Assembly: GCA_020633315.1 (NCBI GenBank) | Contig: JACKDV010000015.1 | Coordinates: forward strand, 1-64,000 | Direction of reading: 5' to 3' | Source: Myxococcales bacterium | GTDB taxonomy: Bacteria > Myxococcota_A > Polyangia > Nannocystales > Nannocystaceae | DNA: 64,000 bases | Shown here: piece after piece, positions 10,001-16,862 of the stretch | Numbering within the stretch: the first letter of the stretch is position 1 | How the letters are laid out: each line of letters begins with the position of its first letter | The notes under the pieces: model-generated | Database searches by the model: none | Seen by the model: the letters and a program-made list of their open reading frames with translations, nothing else | What the model was told of the DNA's origin: nothing | Translations under genes and position numbers: made by a program

Positions 10001-13000
10001 GACGCGGCGGTCCTCGTCGTCGGCGGTGGCCAGCCACAGATCGACCAGCAGCTCGGCGCGCTGGTGATCGTGGGCGAGGGCGGCGAGGGTCTGGGCCACG
10101 GGGCAGCCCTCGCCCGGGGTCACGAGCTGCTCGCGGCGGGCCCGGAGGCGCCAGCCGTCGAGCAGGGTGGGACCGGCCACGCGCAATTGCTCGGCGGGGC
10201 CGGCGGGCAGCACCGCGTCGAGCGGGCGGAAGCCGTCGCGCGCGGTGACCAGGGCGGCGCGGATCTGGTCGAAGCGCTCGACGGGAGCGGCCACCACCAG
10301 GGTGAAGATGCGACCGCCGCTGGGCAGGACCCAGGCCACCAGGACCTCCTCGGCGTTGGTGAACAGGGCCTGGGTGGCCTCGACCCCCGCGAGGGTGGTC
10401 TGGCGGCTCCACTGGCGGGTGCGGCCCTCTCCGCCCACGCCGTCGAGCAGGTCGCGGGCGCAATCGGGGCCCTGGCAGCGAGAGGCCCGCGGGGAGCTGA
10501 GCACGAGCACGCGGGCACCGTGCTCGTCGGTGAAGCGCAGCGGTCGATCGCCCACGGGCGACCACGCCCGGGGCACGAACAGCTCGGCCGCGCGCTCGTC
10601 CGAGGCGTGGCGCAGCGGCATCAGGTCGAGCACCTGCTCGTCGGTCACCGCGGCGATGCGGGCGTCGTAGCTGGCCGGGTCGCGCACCCACGAGGGCACG
10701 CCGTCGCGGGGGCCGGTGATCGACTCGGGCGCGTCGATGTAGAGCAGCAGCGCGTCGCCGGGGTGGGCGGCCACGGCCGCGTCGTAGACGGCCCGGGCCC
10801 CGTCGTGGTCCTCGGCCGCCACGCGCAGGGGCACGGCGACGGAGGCCGCGAGCGGATCGTCGGGGTGGCGGCGCAGCAGGGCCTCGGCCAGCTCTCGCGC
10901 CGGCTCGAGCTCGTCGAGCTGGCGGTGGGCGTCGATCCGAGCGAGCTGGGCGAGGCTGGACTCGGGGTGCGCCTGGTGCAGCGCCTGGGTCTCGGCGACC
11001 TCGGTCGACAAGACCTGGTCGATCGCGTCGCTCATTTGCTCGGGCGGCAGGCGACCGGCCTCGAGATCGGCGGCGGCCCAGCGCGCGAGGTGGCGCAGGC
11101 GATCGGGCATCATCAGCTCGTCACGGGTGAGCGCGCCGGGCTCGGCGGGCACCACCGCGGCCGCGGCCTCGGCGTAGGCCTCGGCCACCACGGGCTCGGC
11201 GGCGGCCAGGGCCATGGTGGCCCGCCGCACCTGGAGCTGACGCGGCGTGGCGTCCTCGGCCGGGGTCAGGGCCCGCAGCTGGGCGCCGCGAAAGCGAAGC
11301 TGGGCGTAGCCGTCGACGGTGCCGGTCTCGTCGTCGAGGCCGAGGGCATAGGCCTGCTCCCAGGCCTCGGCCGCCTGCTCGTGCTCCCCGTGGGCGCCGT
11401 GCCACACCGCGCGGTTTTGGTGCCACACCTGCGCCAGGCTCTCGCCGGTGGCGAGCCCGGGGTCGTCGAGGAAGCGCGGCAGGGAGGGGCCCGCCATCAG
11501 CTCGCGGCCCAGCGCCTCGCCGAGCTCGGGCTGGGGGTGGTTGAGCGCGAGGAACATCTGGCTCACCGCGAGCGAGGCCGAGCCGGGCTGGGCCTGCCAG
11601 GCGCGGGCGCACACCTCGAACGCGGGCGCGAGCTCCTCGCGGGTGGTCAGCTCGCCGCAGGCGAAGTCCTCGAGGATCGTGCCGTGCGGCGGATCGAGCA
11701 GCAGCGCCTCCACCCGCGCCGAGGCCTCCTCGTCGCTGCCGTAGACCCAGCGCCACAGGTCCCACGCGAGGGCGTCGTCGATCTCGCCCGCGCCGCGCGA
11801 GCGCAGCAGCAGGATCGCCGCGTCGCCCTCGCTGATCGGCCCGAAGCGCCCCTCGGGGTCGCGCGCCCGGGCGTGGACGAGCCCGGCCTCGCTCCGGCCG
11901 ACGAGCAGCGCCAGCCACAGCAGCTTGCGACGCATCCGCGGCGAGGCGATCTCGCTCGCCTCGAGCTTCTCGATCGTGGCGCCGGCCCAGTGCAGGGCGG
12001 CGGCCAGGTCGGTGGCCTCGGAGATCCTCTGCTCGCCGTGCGCGACGGCCCGCATGGCCACGCTCGGCAGGTGGGCGAGCCACGAGCTCTGCACTTGCCA
12101 CGCATCCTCGGGGGTGCCGGTGGGCCGCGCGAGGGCGAGGGTGGCGAGGCTCTCGACCTGGCCGCGGCGGACCGCGGTGGGCAGCTCCTGCTGGAGGGAG
12201 GCGGGGTACGACGCGAACTGGCCGAGGAAGGCGAGGGCCTCGGCCTCGGGCACGCCCGCGTCGGGGGTCACCAGCCCCTGGTAGAGCGAGCCCCCCCAGT
12301 CGGGGTGCCAGCGTAGGGCGTGGGCGAGCGCGCGGCGGGCATCCTCGTGCAGCCCGGCCCCGGCGGCCAGGTGGGACTCGAGCAGCGCAAAGGGGATCCC
12401 GTGGGGATCGACCGCGCGCAGGCGGTGGCGCAGGCGGTCGCGCTGCTCGGCATCACCGGCGCGGTGGGCCGCGAGGGCGGCCTGGGCGAGGCCGGCCGTC
12501 ATCACCTCGTCGGGGACCTCGTCGAGCACGGGCAGCAGCAGCTCCAGCGCGCGCTGGTGCTGGTTGCGGAACGCCGCGCTCATGCCCAGGGTGTAGCGAT
12601 CCACCCGGGTCGAGGGCGGCTCCATGATCTCGGGCTCGACGTCGAGCTCGTCGAGGCGGAAGCCGGGCACCCAGGCACTGGTCGCAGCCTCGAGCGACAG
12701 GCGGCCGGCCTCGAGGTCGTCGAGCACCAGCCAGGCGTGGGCCCGCTCGTCGATGGGCAGCAGCGCGCCGTGGCGCTCGAGCCGGGCGCGGACGGCCGCG
12801 TGATCGCCTCGGGCCAGCTCCAGGCGCAGCAGGGCGATCTGGCCCTCGGGCGTCGCCTCGATCACCGTGCCTGCGTAGGCGTCGAGCACCGGGGCGATCG
12901 CCAGCAGGTCATCGGCCCCGAGCTCGCCCACGCCGCTGAGCATGATGGGGTGGAAGTGGCGGCTCCGCCCCGCCGTCTGGATCGTGAGCAGGGGATCCTC

Positions 13001-14356
13001 GCCGGCCCAGCGCGAGGCGCAGGCATCGGGGTCGAGCGCGTGCTCGCGGCAGATCGCCTCCCAGCCGCGGGTCTCCATGCGACTGCCGGGCAGCGCATCG
13101 CGGGCGCGGCCGCGGGCGCGCTCCGAGACGGAATCGTCGAGCAGCACCCGCCAGGTCCCGATGCTGCCGGGGGGCGGGGGCGCGACCTCGGCCAGGCGCC
13201 GCCGCGCGAGGCGGGCCGCGATCCGCAGCTCGCCGTACGCAGGCTCCTCGAATTCATGCAGCCAGGTGTCGATCGACCACGAGCGCACGCGGCCGTCGAC
13301 GCGCCAGTGCTCGAAGCTCGCCACCTCGCCGCGGCGGGCCGCCGTCATCGCCCGTAGCTGCTCTCGCAGCCTCGCCGCCCGGGGATCGGCGGGCTCGGGC
13401 ATCGCCTCGAGCACGCCGTGGGCGTCGCCCACCAGCTCGCGCTGCAGCAGGGTCCAGGCCAGGGCGGTCGGCAGCGCGGCCGAGCGCGGGAAGGCCTCGG
13501 CGCGCAGCGACAGCCGGGCCTGACGAGCATGCCCGGACTCGAGCCAGTCGAGGGTGCGGCCCGCGAGATCCTCGAGCAGCAAGGGATCGCGGGGCAGCGT
13601 GCCCGCGGCGATCTCGTCGAGGGCCAGCCCGACGATCATCGCCTCCACGTGCCACGGATCGACCTCGAGCATCGCCTCGGCGCGGGCGCGCAGCTCGGTC
13701 TCGGGTGCGAGGCGATCGATCGCACCCATGAGGTCGTCGTGGAGCAGGTCGACCACGGCGAGCTCGGCCGGCAGCGTGCCGAGCCCCAGCTGCTCGCGCT
13801 CCTCTTGGTACCAGGCGATCGTGCGGGCGATCGCGATGCGGCTGGCCGGGTCGTCGCCGAGCACCTCCTGCAGCCGCTCGGCGGTCACCCAGGCGGGGTC
13901 GGGCGTGCGGGTCAGCGCGCGTCGCAGCGCCCGACGATGCCGACGCGGGTGCGGGTGCAGCATGATGGCGCGGACCATCAGCACGGGATCGTCGGTGCGC
14001 TGGGCCCAGCGGCGCGCCGACTCGGCGGTGCGATCGAGCCGTCGTCGCGCGTCCGCGATCGCGTCGGTGTCGGCGTCGAGGCGGGCCATCCACCAGGCCG
14101 ACTCCGCGCGGTGCAGCGCCAGGCCCATGGCCTCGGCGGCGCGATCGGGGAGGCCGAGCTCGAGCTCGGCCTCCGCCAGCGCCTGGGCGGCCTCGATGGG
14201 ATCGTCGGCCAGCCCGGGCCGCTCCAGCGCCGCGCGGGCGTCGAGCTGGCCCGGCTCCAGAGGAGTGAGCGCGCCCTGGGATCGGCCGGCGCAGCCCGAG
14301 ACCAGCCCGAGCAGGAGCCACAGGACGACGAGCACGAGTCGAGACGGGCCGAGCAT
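7031..14356 (-). CDS. Giant lipoprotein (2441 aa) with helical repeats and C-terminal transglutaminase-like domain
   Basis: The ATG at 14356 gives a lipoprotein signal (WLLLGLVSGC, Cys22); longer upstream frames would invade the divergent tmcA. Residues about 30-1100 are Ala/Leu/Glu/Arg-rich helical repeats of TPR type (AHRAGDAEQRDRLRHRL; LHEDARRALAHALRWHP). Around 1300-1550 are HEAT-like helices, and about 1650-2250 is a beta/alpha region with a run of six Asp encoded by a (GTC)n tract near 8770. The last 130 residues are a transglutaminase-like cysteine protease fold with Cys2355 (GRGDCSEYATL), His2389 (MVAHAWVAYHD) and Asp2404 (ELDPTWGR), a complete triad. It is probably an envelope scaffold with peptide cross-linking, hydrolase or amidase activity. 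Substrate unknown. The domain borders before the triad are estimates. Confidence 0.88.
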   Translation of the reverse strand: MLGPSRLVLVVLWLLLGLVSGCAGRSQGALTPLEPGQLDARAALERPGLADDPIEAAQALAEAELELGLPDRAAEAMGLALHRAESAWWMARLDADTDAIADARRRLDRTAESARRWAQRTDDPVLMVRAIMLHPHPRRHRRALRRALTRTPDPAWVTAERLQEVLGDDPASRIAIARTIAWYQEEREQLGLGTLPAELAVVDLLHDDLMGAIDRLAPETELRARAEAMLEVDPWHVEAMIVGLALDEIAAGTLPRDPLLLEDLAGRTLDWLESGHARQARLSLRAEAFPRSAALPTALAWTLLQRELVGDAHGVLEAMPEPADPRAARLREQLRAMTAARRGEVASFEHWRVDGRVRSWSIDTWLHEFEEPAYGELRIAARLARRRLAEVAPPPPGSIGTWRVLLDDSVSERARGRARDALPGSRMETRGWEAICREHALDPDACASRWAGEDPLLTIQTAGRSRHFHPIMLSGVGELGADDLLAIAPVLDAYAGTVIEATPEGQIALLRLELARGDHAAVRARLERHGALLPIDERAHAWLVLDDLEAGRLSLEAATSAWVPGFRLDELDVEPEIMEPPSTRVDRYTLGMSAAFRNQHQRALELLLPVLDEVPDEVMTAGLAQAALAAHRAGDAEQRDRLRHRLRAVDPHGIPFALLESHLAAGAGLHEDARRALAHALRWHPDWGGSLYQGLVTPDAGVPEAEALAFLGQFASYPASLQQELPTAVRRGQVESLATLALARPTGTPEDAWQVQSSWLAHLPSVAMRAVAHGEQRISEATDLAAALHWAGATIEKLEASEIASPRMRRKLLWLALLVGRSEAGLVHARARDPEGRFGPISEGDAAILLLRSRGAGEIDDALAWDLWRWVYGSDEEASARVEALLLDPPHGTILEDFACGELTTREELAPAFEVCARAWQAQPGSASLAVSQMFLALNHPQPELGEALGRELMAGPSLPRFLDDPGLATGESLAQVWHQNRAVWHGAHGEHEQAAEAWEQAYALGLDDETGTVDGYAQLRFRGAQLRALTPAEDATPRQLQVRRATMALAAAEPVVAEAYAEAAAAVVPAEPGALTRDELMMPDRLRHLARWAAADLEAGRLPPEQMSDAIDQVLSTEVAETQALHQAHPESSLAQLARIDAHRQLDELEPARELAEALLRRHPDDPLAASVAVPLRVAAEDHDGARAVYDAAVAAHPGDALLLYIDAPESITGPRDGVPSWVRDPASYDARIAAVTDEQVLDLMPLRHASDERAAELFVPRAWSPVGDRPLRFTDEHGARVLVLSSPRASRCQGPDCARDLLDGVGGEGRTRQWSRQTTLAGVEATQALFTNAEEVLVAWVLPSGGRIFTLVVAAPVERFDQIRAALVTARDGFRPLDAVLPAGPAEQLRVAGPTLLDGWRLRARREQLVTPGEGCPVAQTLAALAHDHQRAELLVDLWLATADDEDRRVLLRCTSPRHATARRLALVTLLDEDPRVHAFGRRAVLTHATRVEADLRTIASTPLTPPVSAPDYLTRDDLPTRGLVETLGALPLPAARRVSERLLASADLRDRALAWAALRLRPELASDAAVDEALAGDRSLVNEAAFLLSDRARPEDLERLRTHLDALPPAADEPAQERLQILAVALATTLDPQDGPRLEAAVAKVRDGDDPERAERLRKELRSTAEDHARGVELVRDPSAEITGDDGRSARWHDQRIRRELAPRSVDELRERRLAELLPGRHWTFARLAAPGLFSSTVADVVERLTTGDESIDPRLSELTSRVLREGGFAALSSSGGLDASKPIECAQPAHGYGWLCTARVSDREALLRVLGQRAHGDDAGLSLPMSVATTAGIVPVALSLMPAILHPLVYPDDDDDDGPSASDVAAERVRTLVRVGDMELERYSIVDASTERISIDSERYLFLGDRLWVFSTDDAMERVMLRHEGPALADDPEFGRLTAGWKDGAALQAVALGHAWPLAEGGASMEVVLDEGGLHFRYAGAFESEQGVADIGPAVAQLPEGAITIFAHGLGRADSWTDEELEAKGPDATRVPPLPVLASARGVAFGWYLEDGDHLWRRWLAVAPLDEGLRKALRTHRTPPGRGRSRRHGGLCYRERSGYLLVGECTLVDRSAAGPEPPPPSRDELRLGHGTFDGAIAAERLPGLGGLPLDKKATLRIVAPLLGIVTDLRVQARWVPADHMAVLEGRVGLRLRPPGDRSRVIDDWLASTEAVNAATLPRRVRSEELEAPLRYLIEVPDAEAFVRDTLADSPRVEAEVLSPTRVRLTVSPVPAKPRPVPLDEDERERLTKHTTMLRSDDPRVRKVARSIAPKGATPRQAAEAISAWVHERLTYEVTPRTLDGAEILEAGRGDCSEYATLTVTMLRAVGVPAEVRDGMAASGDEMVAHAWVAYHDGTAWHELDPTWGRTTASAGHLEMSVLDVLALISLGRLEVVQIDTP

Positions 14357-14440
14357 CGACAACGCCTGGGTTATCGCATCCGCGGCGCTTCCGTGCACCC
14401 GCGGGCGGGGCGGTGGCGACGGGGTATCGTGGGGCCGAGC

Positions 14441-16483
14441 GTGGGAGCACCGCGATCGGTCCGTCATCGGCACGTCCTCGTGCTGCGAGGCTCGCCCGAG
14501 CACACGCGCGAGGCGGCGCTCGGCTCGGTGGCCGGGCTCGATCCGTCGCGGGTGCTGTGGGTGGGCGAGCCCGACGAGCAGGATCGGATCCCGGCGCTGC
14601 CGCCCGGCCGCGTGACCACGATGCTGGGTCGCTCGTTCGACGCGGTGGTGCTCGATGGGCACCCGGGCATCGACGCCGACGCGCTGGGGGCCGCGCACGG
14701 CCTGGTGTGGGGCGGTGGCCTGTTCGTGCTGCGTCGCGCTGCGCCGGGCACGGTCCCGCCGCGCGCGAGCCAGGCGAGGCTGGCCGCGTTCCCCCACGAT
14801 CCCGACGAGGTGGGCGCGCGCTTCGAGGCCTGGGTGGAGCGAGCGCTCGCGCGGGCCGAGCTGGCCGCCCCGGGGACGCGCCCTGCTCCCGTGTCTGCGG
14901 TGGTGGGCACCGACGAGCAGGCGGCGGTGGTCGAGCGCCTCGCTCGGATCTGGGGCGGCCCCGGACCCAGCCGGGTGGCGCTGCTGGCCGATCGCGGCCG
15001 CGGCAAGTCGAGCGCGCTGGGGCTCGCCCTCGCGGCGGGGCAGGGCGAGGCCACGAGCGCCGCGCTCCGGGTGGCCGTGACCGCGGCGAGCCCCGAGGCG
15101 GTGGCCGAGGTGCTCCGCTTCGCCCGCGGCGATGGAGGCCCGCCCGCCTCGCCGCCGCGCTTCGTGCCGCTCGGCGAGCTGGTCTTCGGCGACGAGCGCT
15201 TCGATCTGGTGATCGTGGACGAGGCGGCGCAGCTCCCCGTGCCCATGCTGCGGCGCCTGGTCGAGCGACACGCCCAGGCCCACGTCGCCATGGCCACCAC
15301 CACGCACGGCTACGAGGGCACGGGCCGCGGCTTCGTGCTGCGGCTGCTGCAGTGGCTCGAGCGTGGCCCGGTGCCCGTGCGGCGGCTGGGCCTGCGCCAG
15401 CCGATTCGCTGGGACGAGGGCGATCCGCTCGAGCGCCTCGTCTTCGATGCGCTGCTGCTCGACGCCGAGCCGGCGCAACTGCCCGCGGACGAGCCGATCC
15501 GCGACGACGAGCTGGTCGCGGCGCGGGTGGATCGCGACGCCTTGCTGCACGACGAGCCCACCCTGCGCGCGCTGTTCGGGCTGCTGGTGCACGCCCACTA
15601 CCGCACCACTCCCGGCGATCTGCACCGCTTGCTCGACGCGCCCAACCTCGCCGTGCACGTGCTGCGCTGGCGCGGGGCCGTGGTGGCCGCGACGGTGGTG
15701 GCCCGGGAGGGCGGCCTGCCCCCCGCGCGCTGCGACGCGATGCGCCGCGGGGCCGAGCGGATCCGGGCCCACGCCCTCGCCGATGCGCTGGTCAGCCACC
15801 TGGGGCACGCCGAGGCGGGCGAGCTGATGATGATCCGCAGCGTTCGGATCGCCACCCACCCCGCGCTGCGGCGCCGCGGCCTGGCCCGCCGCCTGGTCGA
15901 GCACCTGCACCGCGAGCACCGGCCCGATCTGTTCGGCACCATGTTCGGGGTCACGCCCGAGCTGCTCGCCTTCCGCCGGAGCCTGGGCTACGCGCTGGTG
16001 CGCCTGAGCGCCTCGCGGGGCGCTCGCAGCGGTGAGCCCTCGGCGATGATGCTGCGCCCCGTCTCGCCTCGCGCCCGCGCGCTGGTGGACCGGCTCCGCG
16101 CCGAGCTGGCCCGCGACCTGCCCACCCAGCTGCAGCTGCTGCGCGCCGACGAGCAGACCCTGCTCGACCCCGCCCTGGTGCACGCGCTGGGCGAGGGCCT
16201 GTTCGCGCCCGCGCCGATGAGCGCCGACGAGCGCCGGGCCCTGGTCGAGTCGTACGCGCTGGGCCCCCGCACCTTCGAGTCGGCGGCGGTCGCCGTGATC
16301 GCCTTCGTGGAGGACCAGCGCGCCCGCCTCGGGGCGCTGCCCGACCCCGAGCGAGCCCTGGTCGAGGGCCGCGTGAGGGCCGGACGTGGCTGGTCCCGCG
16401 TGGCGAGGGAGGCGGGGCTCGGCGTGCCCGCGGCCATGCGAGGCCTGCGAAGGGCCATCCGCCGCCTGCTCGAGGATGGCTGA
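14441..16483 (+). CDS. tmcA: tRNA(Met) cytidine acetyltransferase TmcA
   Basis: 680 aa from a GTG at 14441 (an in-frame GTG at 14429 is an alternative). TmcA makes N4-acetylcytidine at the wobble base of elongator tRNA-Met using acetyl-CoA and ATP. Domain order fits: N-terminal Rossmann-like domain (HVLVLRGSPEHTREAALGS), RecA-like helicase/ATPase with Walker A DRGRGKSS at residues 184-191 and Walker B VIVDEAAQLP, then GNAT acetyltransferase (IRSVRIATHPALRRRGLARR and FGVTPELLAFRRSLGYALVR), then a tRNA-binding helical tail. Length matches the E. coli enzyme (about 670 aa). It is divergent from the giant lipoprotein with an 84-nt gap. Confidence 0.95.
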   Translation: MGAPRSVRHRHVLVLRGSPEHTREAALGSVAGLDPSRVLWVGEPDEQDRIPALPPGRVTTMLGRSFDAVVLDGHPGIDADALGAAHGLVWGGGLFVLRRAAPGTVPPRASQARLAAFPHDPDEVGARFEAWVERALARAELAAPGTRPAPVSAVVGTDEQAAVVERLARIWGGPGPSRVALLADRGRGKSSALGLALAAGQGEATSAALRVAVTAASPEAVAEVLRFARGDGGPPASPPRFVPLGELVFGDERFDLVIVDEAAQLPVPMLRRLVERHAQAHVAMATTTHGYEGTGRGFVLRLLQWLERGPVPVRRLGLRQPIRWDEGDPLERLVFDALLLDAEPAQLPADEPIRDDELVAARVDRDALLHDEPTLRALFGLLVHAHYRTTPGDLHRLLDAPNLAVHVLRWRGAVVAATVVAREGGLPPARCDAMRRGAERIRAHALADALVSHLGHAEAGELMMIRSVRIATHPALRRRGLARRLVEHLHREHRPDLFGTMFGVTPELLAFRRSLGYALVRLSASRGARSGEPSAMMLRPVSPRARALVDRLRAELARDLPTQLQLLRADEQTLLDPALVHALGEGLFAPAPMSADERRALVESYALGPRTFESAAVAVIAFVEDQRARLGALPDPERALVEGRVRAGRGWSRVAREAGLGVPAAMRGLRRAIRRLLEDG

Positions 16484-16527
16484 GCGAGCGCGGACCTGGA
16501 GGTGTCCTTAGCCGGAGCTCTGTTACC

Positions 16528-16549
16528 GTCGAGACTCTTTATTCTCGAC
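16528..16549. terminator. Hairpin, possible terminator downstream of tmcA
   Basis: Seven-base perfect arms GTCGAGA and TCTCGAC flank an 8-nt loop CTCTTTAT. It sits 45 nt after the tmcA stop and is followed by pyrimidine-rich CCTCTACCGTTTCG, not a clean T-run, so intrinsic termination is plausible but unproven. Confidence 0.4.
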
Positions 16550-16609
16550 CTCTACCGTTTCGCGTCTGTTTCACGCCCTGGGGATCATCGGTAGCACGGA
16601 CTATCTCAT

Positions 16610-16633
16610 CGCCTCCACCCTTGGGTGGAGGCG
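16610..16633. terminator. Perfect 24-nt inverted repeat, strong hairpin
   Basis: Arms CGCCTCCACCC and GGGTGGAGGCG are exactly complementary with a TT centre, giving at least a ten-pair stem capped by a CTTG tetraloop. There is no T-tract on either side. It may serve as a bidirectional terminator for the convergent genes, or be a stem of a structured RNA. Confidence 0.45.
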
Positions 16634-16862
16634 TCGGGCGCTCGTGGGGCCATTACCGCTTTCGCTCGGGCCCTAGTCTCTGAACCTTGCCAGCCCCTCG
16701 GAGCACTGCTCCTCCGTGCTGGCCTTGGCTGCCGGTTGCCCGTCCCCGGGGTTTCTGGCAGTTCACCCGATTTTTCGTCCATCGTTCGCACGATGGTGGG
16801 CCTTTGATCGAAAGCCAACCTCCAGATCCGCGCGCCCACGGTAGGCGCCGGGTTGCTGGGCG

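Larger units (their letters stand above)
16484..16862. other. Gene-free 379-nt convergent region with multiple hairpins
   Basis: It lies between the convergent ends of tmcA and the SAVED-domain gene. No convincing coding frame. Base composition is lower in G+C than the flanking genes. It holds at least four perfect inverted repeats listed separately (16528-16549, 16610-16633, 16647-16673, 16779-16796), a weaker pair (CTACCG 16552-16557 with CGGTAG 16589-16594), and a pair GACTA 16599-16603 / TAGTC 16674-16678 that would close a three-way junction around two of the hairpins. It could be a terminator cluster or a structured RNA. Strand is undetermined. Confidence 0.5.

Noticed and set aside
8081..12316. 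1411-codon open frame on the + strand
   Set aside because: It is antisense to the 2441-residue lipoprotein; the minus frame has a lipobox and a transglutaminase triad, whereas this has Gly/Ala/Arg/His bias and no domain.
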